This document shows, piece by piece, positions 41,223 to 50,804 of a stretch of DNA of 64,000 nt (its first letter is position 1; the number at the start of each line of letters is the position of its first letter). Source of the stretch: Chitinophaga horti. Lineage in GTDB: Bacteria; Bacteroidota; Bacteroidia; Chitinophagales; Chitinophagaceae. The DNA lies in NCBI RefSeq assembly GCF_022867795.2, contig NZ_CP107006.1:5394001-5458000 (forward strand), in the 5' to 3' direction. The translations under genes were made by a program, and so were the position numbers. The notes beneath the pieces are model-generated. The model was not told the origin of the DNA. It worked only from the letters and a program-made list of their open reading frames with translations, and did not search any database.

Positions 41223-42173
41223 ATGAAGTTTGAATCACCGATCGCGGTTACGGAAATAGCTGCGCTGATAGGCGCAGAGCTTGTAGGGAACAGTAGTTTA
41301 CAGGCAACCGGCATCAACGAGATACATAAGGTAACGGAAGGCGACATCTCTTTCGTTGACTTCGAAAAGTATTATAGCGCCAGCCTTAATTCGGCAGCCA
41401 CCATCATCATTATCAACAAAAAGATCGATTGCCCGGACGGTAAGGCATTGCTGGTCACCAACGATCCGTTCAGCGCTTACGTTAGCCTGGTAAAACGCTT
41501 CCGTCCTTTTGTTGCGGCACATACGCCCATCAGCGATACCGCAGTTATCGGGGAAGGCACTGTGTTGCAACCGAATGTATTCGTGGGTCACCATGTACGC
41601 ATCGGTAAAAACTGCCTGATCCATCCGAACGTAACCATTTACGATCATACCGTTATAGGCGACAACGTCATCATCCAGGCAGGTACCGTCATTGGTGCCG
41701 ACGCTTTTTACTTCAAGAAACGCGCCGACCGCGAAGTGATGTACGATAAACTGGAAAGTTGCGGCCGCGTTATCATAGAGAGCGATGTGGAAATCGGCGC
41801 CGGCTGCACGATCGACAAAGGTGTAAGCGGCGATACGATTATTGGTCGCGGTACAAAACTGGACAACATGATCCACATTGGCCACGGTGCGGTGATCGGT
41901 AAAAACTGCCTGTTCGCAGCGCAGGTAGGCATTGGTGGTAAAGCTATCATAGAAGATAACGTGATCCTGTGGGGACAGGTAGGCGTATCCAAAGACCTTA
42001 CTATTGGAAAGAATGCAGTGGTACTTGCACAAAGCGGTGTACCCAGCTCGCTGGAAGGTGGCAAAGTATACTTCGGCTACCCGGCGGAAGATGCCAAAAC
42101 CAAAAAGAGAGAACTTGCCTGGATCAAACGCATCCCTGAAATATGGGAAAGAATTACCCAGGCGAAAGCCTAA
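41223..42173 (+). CDS. lpxD: UDP-3-O-acylglucosamine N-acyltransferase
   Basis: LpxD adds the N-linked hydroxyacyl chain in lipid A synthesis. The 316-residue protein has the N-terminal uridine-binding domain (ITEIAALIGAELVGN-type start, EGDISFVDFEKYY) and a long left-handed beta helix of hexapeptide repeats (VIGEGTVLQPNVFVGHHVRIG onward) with the catalytic His in MIHIGHGAVIG. It is shorter than E. coli LpxD (341) because it lacks most of the C-terminal helical extension. This could be one of two LpxD-like paralogues common in Bacteroidota. It is monocistronic with its own terminator. Confidence 0.9.
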   Translation: MKFESPIAVTEIAALIGAELVGNSSLQATGINEIHKVTEGDISFVDFEKYYSASLNSAATIIIINKKIDCPDGKALLVTNDPFSAYVSLVKRFRPFVAAHTPISDTAVIGEGTVLQPNVFVGHHVRIGKNCLIHPNVTIYDHTVIGDNVIIQAGTVIGADAFYFKKRADREVMYDKLESCGRVIIESDVEIGAGCTIDKGVSGDTIIGRGTKLDNMIHIGHGAVIGKNCLFAAQVGIGGKAIIEDNVILWGQVGVSKDLTIGKNAVVLAQSGVPSSLEGGKVYFGYPAEDAKTKKRELAWIKRIPEIWERITQAKA

Positions 42174-42185
42174 TAACGATACCCG

Positions 42186-42212
42186 ACGCCCTGGCCATGC
42201 CGGGGCGTTTTT
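42186..42212 (+). terminator. Intrinsic terminator of lpxD
   Basis: ACGCCC at 42186-42191 pairs with GGGCGT at 42203-42208, extended by GG/CC pairs inside, followed by TTTTATTA. Confidence 0.85.
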
Positions 42213-42235
42213 ATTACCTAATACTCTTCATCCAC

Positions 42236-42931
42236 ATGAAACGTATTTGTTTTTTTCTGGCCGCCGTTCTGCTACTGGCAGCCTGTAACACCAGCAAACC
42301 CATCGCCGCCACCGCAAAAGAAAACCTGTATACTACGGAACAGGAGTGGAAAACGACGATCAATGATGGCTGGTTTAGTGCCAAGACCATCACAATGGGC
42401 AATTTCAGCACGTCCTCGCGCAAAACCGGTGTTGCGGCAGGCTCACCATCCGCCCAGTTCAAAAACACGAAGAACGCCTCTAATTTCACGGTAAAAGGTG
42501 AAGATGAAAATATGCTCGTACAGGTGCTGAATACACCTGCCATCACGTTCTCGGATAAAAAACTGCCATCTTACCTGGCTGGCGTTAAAAGCGAGTCGCC
42601 GCTATTCTACGCATGGATTAACGGCACCCGCAAACAGTCGCTGCAAAGCTGGGAACTGATACTGAAAGACCCGACTTACCTGGACCTGAATAACAATGCG
42701 AATGTCGGTTTATTGAGAAGCGGCACCCAGGAATTACGTATTACGGGGAATAACCGTTTTGGGATCGCCAACTCTTACGAGCGGCCTTGTTTCGAGTTTC
42801 ATGAGGGAGGCAAAACCGTTGCAGCGGTTATGATTGCCGAGCAGCCACGCATGTGGGTGAGCTCCAAAATTGACGTTGAGCGGAAGAAAATATTGGTGGC
42901 GGCTATCAGTTCGCTGCTGATGCGTAATTAA
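42236..42931 (+). CDS. Hypothetical lipoprotein
   Basis: The 231-residue product has a lipoprotein signal (FFLAAVLLLAAC, Cys17) and then a mostly beta domain without a recognised family. Segments include TTINDGWFSAKTITMGNFST, SESPLFYAWINGTRKQSLQSWE, LLRSGTQELRIT and a C-terminal helix (VERKKILVAAISSLLM). The ATG at 42236 lies after the lpxD terminator and places the signal peptide correctly. Its stop overlaps that of the convergent epimerase gene by 4 bp. No function is assigned. Confidence 0.85.
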   Translation: MKRICFFLAAVLLLAACNTSKPIAATAKENLYTTEQEWKTTINDGWFSAKTITMGNFSTSSRKTGVAAGSPSAQFKNTKNASNFTVKGEDENMLVQVLNTPAITFSDKKLPSYLAGVKSESPLFYAWINGTRKQSLQSWELILKDPTYLDLNNNANVGLLRSGTQELRITGNNRFGIANSYERPCFEFHEGGKTVAAVMIAEQPRMWVSSKIDVERKKILVAAISSLLMRN

Positions 42932-43917
42932 GACTGCAACTTGTTTTGCTGCGCCAGGTAAGCAGCCGATATTTCATGGATCGTTTGTTCCAGCGGTTTA
43001 AACTGGAAGCCGGGCAGCATACGAACTATTTTATCGCTGTTATAAAATACTTTGAGCTGTGCGGTACGGGCGGTTTCTTTCGTGATAAGCGCCGGTTTGC
43101 CGGTGAAAAAGCTTTTTACCTTTTCGATGCGCCATACTAAGGCCGCCATCCATGGCTTAGCAGCAATGTGTGGCGGCTTTTTGTTTAGCGCCTGCGCCAT
43201 GGTGGTAAACAGATCGCGGTAGCTCCAGTTGTCGGCAGAAAGCACAAAGCGCTGGCTTTTCACGTCGCTGTCCATCAGCATGATCATCGCTTTTACCACA
43301 TCTTCCACATCCACGAAGCCGTTAATACCTTCGGTGTAAAACGGAAATTCCTTCCAGGCGTTTTTCAGCAGGGCGCCGGAGCCATCGCCCCAGTAACCGC
43401 TGCCGAGTATGATGGAAGGGTTAACGATTACTGCTTCAAGACCTTCAGCAATACCGCGCCACACTTCTATTTCAGAATAATGTTTGCTTTGTGCGTAGGC
43501 GGAGTTATTCTTACTTTCTTCCCACACATTCTCCTCGCTGATCTGCTGCATTTCCTTCGCGCGGCCGAGTGAAGCTACGGAGCTTACATGCACCAGCTTA
43601 CGGACGTTGAAGTCGATACAAAGGTTTACGACATTGGCCGTACCCTCGATATTGATCTTCAGCATTTCCTTTTTATAGATGGGATTGAAGGATACTACCG
43701 CCGCACAGTGGTACACTTCTGTTACGCCCTCCATCACCTCTTCCAGCGCGGGCATATCTAATACGTCGCCTTTTACCCATTGCACCCGGTCCTGCACGTC
43801 TTGCAGCTGCACCGGAATAGCTTTCCTGTACAACGCTTTTACAGGCTTGCCCGCCTGTACCAGCTGCCGTACTAAATGACTGCCTAAAAAACCCGAAGCG
43901 CCGGTAACTAAGATCAT
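42928..43917 (-). CDS. NAD-dependent epimerase/dehydratase-family protein
   Basis: The 329-residue extended SDR has ILVTGASGFLGSHLVRQLV at the N terminus, VYHCAAVVSF, LVHVSSVASLG, the catalytic YAQSK and VIVNPSIILGSG. The pattern resembles dihydroflavonol-4-reductase-like and 3-beta-HSD-like proteins. The substrate is not predictable. It lies 15 bp downstream of the hydroxyacyl-CoA dehydrogenase on the same strand, so the pair is probably co-transcribed. Confidence 0.9.
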   Translation of the reverse strand: MILVTGASGFLGSHLVRQLVQAGKPVKALYRKAIPVQLQDVQDRVQWVKGDVLDMPALEEVMEGVTEVYHCAAVVSFNPIYKKEMLKINIEGTANVVNLCIDFNVRKLVHVSSVASLGRAKEMQQISEENVWEESKNNSAYAQSKHYSEIEVWRGIAEGLEAVIVNPSIILGSGYWGDGSGALLKNAWKEFPFYTEGINGFVDVEDVVKAMIMLMDSDVKSQRFVLSADNWSYRDLFTTMAQALNKKPPHIAAKPWMAALVWRIEKVKSFFTGKPALITKETARTAQLKVFYNSDKIVRMLPGFQFKPLEQTIHEISAAYLAQQNKLQS

Positions 43918-43932
43918 GCGTATTGAATATTG

Positions 43933-44796
43933 CTATTTGTTGTAATTGTAAAATCCTTTGCCTGTTTTGCGGCCCAGGTTGCCTTCGGCGACCAGGTGCT
44001 GCTGCAATTTGCCCGGCTCAAAACGCGGCGCTTTATCGAAGGCTTCGTACAAAGACGTACTTACCGCGAGGTTTATATCGTTGCCGATGAGGTCCATCAA
44101 TGCGAAAGGACCCATACGAAAGCCGACTGCTTCCAGTAAGGTATCGATGGTCTTAAAGCTGGTATTGTTATTCCCCGCCAACTGCATCGCTTCCAGGTAA
44201 AAATGCCGGGCCACACGGTTCACTATAAATCCTGGTGCATCTTTTACGCGCACTGGTGTTTTGCCTAATTGTTGAGCAAGCTGATACAATAGCTCACTTA
44301 CCCAGGCAGCCGTTTGTTCACCACTCACCACTTCTACCAACTTCATGGCCGGGGCCGGGTTGAAGAAATGAAGTCCGGCAACGCGCGACGGATGCTGTAT
44401 GGCTTTGGCAATTGTGGAAAGGGAGAGGGAAGATGTGTTACTTGCAAAAACAGCTTCGCTATGATTAAGTTCTGCCAGTTGATTGAACAGCGCCGCTTTA
44501 GCCGCTACCTTTTCCACAATCGCTTCGATGATTACTTCGGCAATACAATCATGGGCGTCGGTAGTGAAGCGGATGCGACCCAGCGCCGCATCGGCGTCCG
44601 GCTGTGCAAGGCGACCTTTTTCCACCTGCTGCTGCAAACTTTTCTGAATTTGCGCGCGGGCTTTATCAAGGATATCCGGCTTCAGGTCGAACAGGATGGT
44701 GTAAAATCCTGCCGAGGCGGTTACCTGTGCGATGCCGGCACCCATGGTACCGGCGCCGCAAACGGCAATGCTGTTAATTTCGTGGACAGTAAGCAT
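43933..44796 (-). CDS. 3-hydroxybutyryl-CoA dehydrogenase
   Basis: The 287-residue enzyme has the Rossmann motif IAVCGAGTMGAGIAQV, the catalytic His in RVAGLHFFNPAPAMKLVEVV, VRVKDAPGFIVNRV and the C-terminal FGxMGP-like VGFRMGPFALMDLIG. It is a stand-alone 3-hydroxyacyl-CoA dehydrogenase of the Hbd/PaaH type, acting in fatty-acid, butyrate or phenylacetate routes. No other beta-oxidation gene is present. It follows pheS by 10 bp on the same strand. Confidence 0.9.
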   Translation of the reverse strand: MLTVHEINSIAVCGAGTMGAGIAQVTASAGFYTILFDLKPDILDKARAQIQKSLQQQVEKGRLAQPDADAALGRIRFTTDAHDCIAEVIIEAIVEKVAAKAALFNQLAELNHSEAVFASNTSSLSLSTIAKAIQHPSRVAGLHFFNPAPAMKLVEVVSGEQTAAWVSELLYQLAQQLGKTPVRVKDAPGFIVNRVARHFYLEAMQLAGNNNTSFKTIDTLLEAVGFRMGPFALMDLIGNDINLAVSTSLYEAFDKAPRFEPGKLQQHLVAEGNLGRKTGKGFYNYNK

Positions 44797-44806
44797 TGTT
44801 GCTGGT

Positions 44807-45838
44807 TTATATCACGTCCTGGAACTGCTTCAGGAACCTCACATCGTTTTCGGAGAAGAGGCGAAGGTCATTCAGCTGGTACTTCAACATGGTGAGCCTT
44901 TCCACACCAATGCCAAAAGCAAAGCCTGAATATTTTTCAGGATCGATACCGGAATTGCGCAGCAGGTTAGGATGCACCATGCCACAACCGAGTATTTCTA
45001 CCCAACCCGTGTGTTTACACACGTTACAACCCGGACCACCACAAATGAAGCAGGTAACGTCCATTTCGGCGCTAGGCTCGGTGAAGGGGAAGTACGACGG
45101 ACGGAAGCGCACGTTGGCATCTTTACCGAAGAATTCCTGTACGAAGTGATACAAGGTTTGCTTCAGATCGGCGAACGATACGTTTTCGGCAATGTACAAA
45201 CCTTCTACCTGGTGGAAGAAGCAGTGTGCCCTTGCGCTGATGGTTTCGTTGCGGTATACACGGCCCGGGCAAATAATGCGGATAGGCAGTTTACCTTGTT
45301 CCATCACCCTTACCTGAACGGAAGAGGTGTGGGTACGAAGCATCCAGGCGGGGTCCTGGTTAATGTAGAAGGTATCCTGCATATCGCGTGCAGGGTGATT
45401 TTCCGGCAGGTTAAGCGCGGTAAAGTTATGCCAATCGTCCTCGATTTCGGGACCTTCGGCAATACTGAAACCCAGTCGCTCGAATATGTTGACGATTTTA
45501 TTGCGTACGATCGTGATCGGATGACGGGTACCCAGCGGGTGCGGCTCCGCAGGCAGACTGAGATCCAGCCCGGCATCGGCGGAGGTAGCAACACCTTCTT
45601 TCAGATGCGCGAACTCTTCGTATTTCGCTTCTGCAGCCTGTTTAAAAGCGTTCAACACCAGGCCGAACTCCTTTTTTTGTTCGTTGGGCACGGACTTCAT
45701 TTCACCAAAGGTGGCTTTTACAATACCTTTGGTACCGAGGAAACGGATGCGGTATTGCTCCAGTTCTTCTGCGTTGGCGGGTATGAACGCCGCTATTTCC
45801 TGCTTGTAAGCTTCTATTTGCTGTACTAACTGCTCCAT
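44807..45838 (-). CDS. pheS: Phenylalanine-tRNA ligase alpha subunit
   Basis: PheS is the catalytic subunit of the heterotetrameric synthetase. The 343-residue protein has an N-terminal coiled coil, LPAEPHPLGTRHPI, motif 2 (RIICPGRVYRNETISARAHCFFHQVEG), RFRPSYFPFTEPSAEMDV and motif 3 (FAFGIGVERLTMLKY). A Cys cluster (CFICGGPGCNVCKHTGW), as seen in Bacteroidota and some other lineages, replaces the usual loop. pheT is not adjacent. A TAnnTTTG box stands just upstream. Confidence 0.96.
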   Translation of the reverse strand: MEQLVQQIEAYKQEIAAFIPANAEELEQYRIRFLGTKGIVKATFGEMKSVPNEQKKEFGLVLNAFKQAAEAKYEEFAHLKEGVATSADAGLDLSLPAEPHPLGTRHPITIVRNKIVNIFERLGFSIAEGPEIEDDWHNFTALNLPENHPARDMQDTFYINQDPAWMLRTHTSSVQVRVMEQGKLPIRIICPGRVYRNETISARAHCFFHQVEGLYIAENVSFADLKQTLYHFVQEFFGKDANVRFRPSYFPFTEPSAEMDVTCFICGGPGCNVCKHTGWVEILGCGMVHPNLLRNSGIDPEKYSGFAFGIGVERLTMLKYQLNDLRLFSENDVRFLKQFQDVI

Positions 45839-45845
45839 AAGGCAA

Positions 45846-45853
45846 CAAAGATA
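45846..45853 (-). promoter_or_regulatory. TATCTTTG -7 box of pheS
   Basis: On the minus strand TATCTTTG ends 7 bp before the pheS ATG, giving a very short or absent leader. Confidence 0.5.
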
Positions 45854-45976
45854 ATTGAATTGAAGATATTTAGCATTTAATGACTAAAGCGCCCGCCTGC
45901 ACGTGATTTATGCCCGAAAAAGCGTAACTTATAAGAAGTGTGACGAGAATAGGCTGAAAATTACACCGGCGCCCGA

Positions 45977-45984
45977 TACCTTTG
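45977..45984 (+). promoter_or_regulatory. TACCTTTG -7 box of the GAF kinase
   Basis: The box matches TAnnTTTG and ends 24 bp before the ATG at 46009. Confidence 0.55.
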
Positions 45985-46008
45985 TGCCACCTAAAACTGG
46001 AACACGAT

Positions 46009-47307
46009 ATGCCGCCCCTTTTATACACTGCGCTCATCGGCTTGCTGCTTGCCGCCCTGGCATGGCTGGCCCTTTTATGCCGCCGTTACCGCCGCAAATA
46101 CCAGTCAGAGGCTATGCTCAACTATTTCGCTACTTCGCTTTACGGTAAAAACACGGTGGAAGACGTGCTATGGGACGTCGCCAAAAACTGTATATCGCAA
46201 CTGCGACTGGAAGACTGTGTAATTTATGTGTTAGACGAAACGAAACAACGCCTCATACAAAAAGCCGCATACGGACCAAAGAACCCCGCCCGCTTTGAGA
46301 TACATGACCCTATCGAAATTCGTGTAGGCCGTGGCATTGTGGGCGCGGTAGCAGCAACAGGCAAAGCGGAAATTATTGGCGACACCACCCGCGATGCAAG
46401 GTATATTCTGGATGACGAGCAGCGCTTCTCCGAAATCACCGTCCCCATTTTTTTGGAAGGTCGCGTGTTCGGCATCATTGACTCCGAGCATTCGCAAAAG
46501 TATTTTTACACGGCAGAACACCTTTCATTACTGGAAAAAATTGCGGCGATTTGTGCGGTGAAGATTGGTAAAACCATCGCGGAAGAAAAAGCGCAACAGC
46601 GTGAAAAAGAAGTGCAGCTTTTACACAAGCAATTGTCGGAACTGCGCCTGGTATCGCTTAAATCACAGATGAACCCGCACTTTCTTTTCAACTGCCTGAA
46701 CGGTATATACAACTGTATTCTTACTAACCAGGTGGATAAGGCAACCGCGTATGTAAGCAACTTCGCCAAACTACTGCGTATGGTGCTGATGCACGCGGAA
46801 AAAAACTTTATTCCTTTGCAGGAGGAAATATCATTGCTGCAACACTACCTAAATATTGAATCGCTGCGCGTAGACAAAACTTTTCAATACAACATTCTGG
46901 TGGAAGAACCGATTGATGCGGAAGCGCATTATGTGCCGGGCATGTTGATACAACCATTTCTCGAAAACGCCATCTGGCATGGACTCATGTTTAAAGAAGG
47001 CAGCCGCATGCTGCACATCAACTGGCGGCAACCGGAAGATCACATTTTATTATGCGAGATTATTGACAACGGCGTAGGACGTGCAAAGTCGGCACAGCTG
47101 CGCACGAACGGGTTAAAGCAAGGCGCTTATCAGTCGCGCGGCATGCAGCTTTGCTACGAGCGGGTGGAGTTGTACAAGGCGTTATTCAACACCCACTTCA
47201 GCATCGATGTATACGATTTGTATGATGATGATGGCAATGCAGAAGGTACTAAAGTGCACATCTCTTTCAACATGAACGAAGCAGACGCAACACCCGTTGT
47301 CGCTTAG
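46009..47307 (+). CDS. GAF-domain LytS-type sensor histidine kinase
   Basis: The 432-residue protein has one N-terminal membrane helix (about 5-25), a GAF domain (about 45-190: VGRGIVGAVAATGKAEIIGD; VPIFLEGRVFGIIDSEH), a helical linker and a LytS-type kinase core with intact LKSQMNPHFLFNCLNGI (His224), LIQPFLENAIWHGL (N box) and IIDNGVGRAKS. This contrasts with the degenerate LytS-like protein at 34982-35806. No LytTR regulator is adjacent, so it is an orphan kinase. The ATG at 46009 follows a TACCTTTG promoter box. Confidence 0.93.
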   Translation: MPPLLYTALIGLLLAALAWLALLCRRYRRKYQSEAMLNYFATSLYGKNTVEDVLWDVAKNCISQLRLEDCVIYVLDETKQRLIQKAAYGPKNPARFEIHDPIEIRVGRGIVGAVAATGKAEIIGDTTRDARYILDDEQRFSEITVPIFLEGRVFGIIDSEHSQKYFYTAEHLSLLEKIAAICAVKIGKTIAEEKAQQREKEVQLLHKQLSELRLVSLKSQMNPHFLFNCLNGIYNCILTNQVDKATAYVSNFAKLLRMVLMHAEKNFIPLQEEISLLQHYLNIESLRVDKTFQYNILVEEPIDAEAHYVPGMLIQPFLENAIWHGLMFKEGSRMLHINWRQPEDHILLCEIIDNGVGRAKSAQLRTNGLKQGAYQSRGMQLCYERVELYKALFNTHFSIDVYDLYDDDGNAEGTKVHISFNMNEADATPVVA

Positions 47308-47373
47308 CGTGATGCGGTTGAAGAGTGCGACGCAACGGGGGATGAGGAGAAATAGAAAGCTGGTTACATAATT

Positions 47374-47408
47374 AGAAAAAAGAAGGCCGGAGTAAGATTA
47401 CCCCGGCC
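47374..47408 (-). terminator. Intrinsic terminator of the efflux operon
   Basis: GGCCGG at 47385-47390 pairs with CCGGCC at 47403-47408, with further GTAA/TTAC pairing inside, followed on the minus strand by TTCTTTTTT. Confidence 0.88.
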
Positions 47409-47461
47409 ATTTAGTTAAACCTACAACTGTTACACTGTTTGTAACACTATTTTAAATTCGA

Positions 47462-50400
47462 TTAGTTCATCATTTGCGCGGTCTTGTGTTCGCGATCGTT
47501 CAGCTCCTCCTTGTAAGGCGCTACCATGCGCTGGCGGATGAGGCGTTTCTGGGAAACTTTGCCGAGGCCGAATTTCGCCATGATCTTATCCACGATCGCG
47601 TATACCACCGGCACCACGATGAGGGTAAGGAACATCGAACTGATCAGACCACCGATGATTACCCAGGCCAGACCGTTTTTGGTAGCGGCCACACCACCGG
47701 TTGCCAGGGCGATCGGCAACATACCAATTACCATCGCGATGGTCGTCATCAGGATCGGACGCAAACGTGCGTGGTTCGCGTGAATCAGCGCGTTATACGT
47801 GCTTTGGCCCTGCTCCTTCATCTGGTTGGTAAAGTCCACAAGAATGATCGCGTTCTTCGCTACCAGACCGATCAACATGATCATACCAAGAATGGTGAAG
47901 ATGTTGAGCGTATTGTTCGTCAATGCCAGTGCCAGCAAGGCTCCGATGATCGCCAGCGGGATGGAGAATAGTACCACGAACGGATAAATATAGTTGTCGT
48001 ACAGTGCCACCATGATCAGGTACACCAGCACGATGGAGATGAGCAATGCTGCACCCAATGTGCCGAATGAATCGCCCTGGTTTTCGGCGTCACCACCAAA
48101 GAGGTAAGATACGCCCACCGGCTTCTTCATTTTCGCGAGTACTTCGCCAAATTCAGCCGCTACCGTACCTGCGGGGCGACCAATCACCTGCGATTGTACG
48201 TTTACCGAAGTCGTTTTATCGCGACGCTCCAGCCTGCTTGGACCAGCACCTTCCTGCACCACCGCGAACTGCGACAGTTTTACCAATTCGCCCTTGCTGT
48301 TCACGAACGTGATGTTCGATACGTCGTTGATGTCTTTACGGTTAAAGTCGTCGAAACGGATGTTCACATCATATTCATATTCACCCTGGCGGAACTTCAC
48401 CTTGCTATCGTCCGCAGTACCGCTGAACGCTGTTTGCATGGTGCCACCTACCTGGTCGAGCGTGAGGCCGAGGGCGCTCATTTTATCACGGTCTACCTGC
48501 ACGTTGATTTCCGGGTTACCTTCTTCTACAGATAATTTCACCTCGCTGCTACCTTCGATCTTTTTCAGTTCGGCCATGGCCTGTTTGGCGAAAGACATTA
48601 CGGTATCGAGGCTTGGGCCCATTACTACGAGGTCGATCGGCGCGTTTTGCGCGGTACCCATGATGCTCACCGGTGTCGTTTTCACTTTCACGCCGGGCAG
48701 CTGGTCTTTCAGTTCCTTTTTCAGTTTCGCCGCGTAGATGTCTGCCGGATCGGCACGTTCAGTGGCCGGTACGAGCATTACGGTGATTTCTGATTTATAT
48801 GCGGTGGACTGGGAAGCACCAAAGCCATCTTCGGAAGTTTGACCTACCGTGGTAATGAGTGAAGTGATTTCCTTTTTGCCTTTCAGCATTTGTTCCACCT
48901 TACGGGTAGTTTGGTTCGTTTGCTCGATGGATGCATCTTTCGGCATTTCGAGCATCACGATAAACTGTCCACGATCACCCTGCGGGATAAACTCACCACC
49001 GATGTAGCCCTTGCCTACCAGCATGAAGGAAGCAACGAGCAGTACGATCGCGGTAACGAGTGTAGCAATCTTATGTTTCAGCGCCCACTTCAGGATGCCG
49101 GTCATCCAGTTCGTAAATTTCTCCAATTGCCTTTCGAACCAGAGGATGAATTTTTCGAACAGGTTTTTACCGGTGAGGTGTTCGAGTTTACCGAAGCGGC
49201 TGGAGAGTAACGGTACGATCATGAACGATGCGAGCAACGATAACATGGTCGAGATCATTACCACCACACAGAATTCACGGAGGATCATGGATACCAGGCC
49301 GTTCGTCAGCGAGATCGGCAGGAACACCACAACGATTACGAGCGTGATAGATGTTACGGTAAATCCAATTTCCTTCACACCATCATACGCCGCACGCACT
49401 TTGTTTTTACCCATCTCCATGTGTCGGTAAATGTTTTCCAGCACCACGATCGCATCATCCACCAGGATACCTACCACCAGGGAAAGACCGAGCAGCGACA
49501 TCAGGTTAAGAGAGAAGCCCATGAATTTCATACCGATAAAGGTGGCCACAAGCGATGCGGGGATGGAGATCATTACGAAGATCGCGTTACGCAAGCTGTG
49601 CAGGAACAATAACATTACACCAGCCACGAGGAAAATCGCGATCACCAGGTCATGGATTACGGAGTCGGCCGATTCGAGCGTAAAGTCGGATGAGTCGTTC
49701 GCGATTTCGATCGCTACACCATTGCTGGCATAATCCTGTTCAATTTTCGCGATGGCCTTTTTGGTTTCTTTACTTACTTCTACGGCGTTGGCATCCGTTT
49801 GTTTCTGGATTTTGAGCGCGATCGCGTTCACACCATCGAGACGGGCAATGCGCTCTGCATCTTTCTGGCTATCCTGCACATCAGCTATATCACCCAGGCG
49901 TATTTGCGAACCGTCTGCGGTAGTGGTAAGCACCAGGTCCCGCAGTTGGTCCACGTTTTTGTACTTACCGGCAAGCCTTACCAGTATTTGCTGGTCGGTC
50001 GTTTTTACCTTACCGGTAGGGAAATCGAGGTTGGCATTGGTAATGATGTTCCGCACCTGCAACAGCGAAAGCTTATACGCTTCAAGCTTAGCGGGAACAA
50101 TGTTGATCTGTATTTCACGTTCCTGACCACCGATGATGCTCACCTGCGCTACACCCGGCAAGCGGGAGAGCGTGGGTTGTACTTTTTTATCGATCAGGTC
50201 ATAGAACGCCTTATCGTCCATTTTCGCCGTGGCGGAGAGTGTCATGATCGGCAAATCGTCCAGCGAAAATTTATTCAGTGATGGCGGTTTTGCATCGCCA
50301 GGTAAGTCGGCCAGGATGGCGTTTACCTTTCTCTGCGCATCCTGCAGACCTAAGTCTGCATTCGCATCGTTATTCAATTCGACCGTAACGCTGGAGAGGC

Positions 50401-50659
50401 TTTCGGAAGATTTAGAAATGATCTTCTTCACCTTTTCCATAGATGCCACCGCATCTTCGATTTTTTTGGTCACCGTACTTTCCACCTCGGAAGGAGAAGC
50501 GCCCGGGTACACTGTTGTGATGGTTACTACCGGCGAGGAGAACTTGGGCAGCAGCTCATAGTTCAGCGCCTTGTAGCTGATGATCCCCATGAGCGTGAGG
50601 ATAGTGAACAACACTACCACCACCGTGGGTCTTTTTATGGATACTTCAGTAATCTTCAT
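47462..50659 (-). CDS. RND efflux transporter, inner-membrane subunit
   Basis: The 1065-residue protein is an AcrB/HAE1-type proton-driven pump with 12 transmembrane helices and two large periplasmic loops. Typical motifs are MKITEVSIKRPTVVVVLFTIL at the start, YPGASPSEVESTVTKKIE, the proton-relay Asp pair in GILVDDAIVVLENIYRHME and a C-terminal KNAIILVDFTNQMKEQG repeat of that element. Substrates are not predictable. It is the last gene of TetR-TetR-TolC-MFP-RND and is followed by a strong terminator. Confidence 0.95.
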   Translation of the reverse strand: MKITEVSIKRPTVVVVLFTILTLMGIISYKALNYELLPKFSSPVVTITTVYPGASPSEVESTVTKKIEDAVASMEKVKKIISKSSESLSSVTVELNNDANADLGLQDAQRKVNAILADLPGDAKPPSLNKFSLDDLPIMTLSATAKMDDKAFYDLIDKKVQPTLSRLPGVAQVSIIGGQEREIQINIVPAKLEAYKLSLLQVRNIITNANLDFPTGKVKTTDQQILVRLAGKYKNVDQLRDLVLTTTADGSQIRLGDIADVQDSQKDAERIARLDGVNAIALKIQKQTDANAVEVSKETKKAIAKIEQDYASNGVAIEIANDSSDFTLESADSVIHDLVIAIFLVAGVMLLFLHSLRNAIFVMISIPASLVATFIGMKFMGFSLNLMSLLGLSLVVGILVDDAIVVLENIYRHMEMGKNKVRAAYDGVKEIGFTVTSITLVIVVVFLPISLTNGLVSMILREFCVVVMISTMLSLLASFMIVPLLSSRFGKLEHLTGKNLFEKFILWFERQLEKFTNWMTGILKWALKHKIATLVTAIVLLVASFMLVGKGYIGGEFIPQGDRGQFIVMLEMPKDASIEQTNQTTRKVEQMLKGKKEITSLITTVGQTSEDGFGASQSTAYKSEITVMLVPATERADPADIYAAKLKKELKDQLPGVKVKTTPVSIMGTAQNAPIDLVVMGPSLDTVMSFAKQAMAELKKIEGSSEVKLSVEEGNPEINVQVDRDKMSALGLTLDQVGGTMQTAFSGTADDSKVKFRQGEYEYDVNIRFDDFNRKDINDVSNITFVNSKGELVKLSQFAVVQEGAGPSRLERRDKTTSVNVQSQVIGRPAGTVAAEFGEVLAKMKKPVGVSYLFGGDAENQGDSFGTLGAALLISIVLVYLIMVALYDNYIYPFVVLFSIPLAIIGALLALALTNNTLNIFTILGMIMLIGLVAKNAIILVDFTNQMKEQGQSTYNALIHANHARLRPILMTTIAMVIGMLPIALATGGVAATKNGLAWVIIGGLISSMFLTLIVVPVVYAIVDKIMAKFGLGKVSQKRLIRQRMVAPYKEELNDREHKTAQMMN

Positions 50660-50804
50660 AATACTGTTGGTTTGGCGGCCTGATCGACTGATGGTGCTCT
50701 ACACCGCCCCTTTTTGTTACGCGGACATACACTACGTTCGCCTCACTTTATTGGGACCTCTTCCACCAGCCAACCGGCCAAAGAGTTTATCTGTGTTGCT
50801 GCTA

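Noticed and set aside
44972..45829. Plus-strand 285-codon frame
   Set aside because: It is antisense to pheS, which has all class II synthetase motifs.
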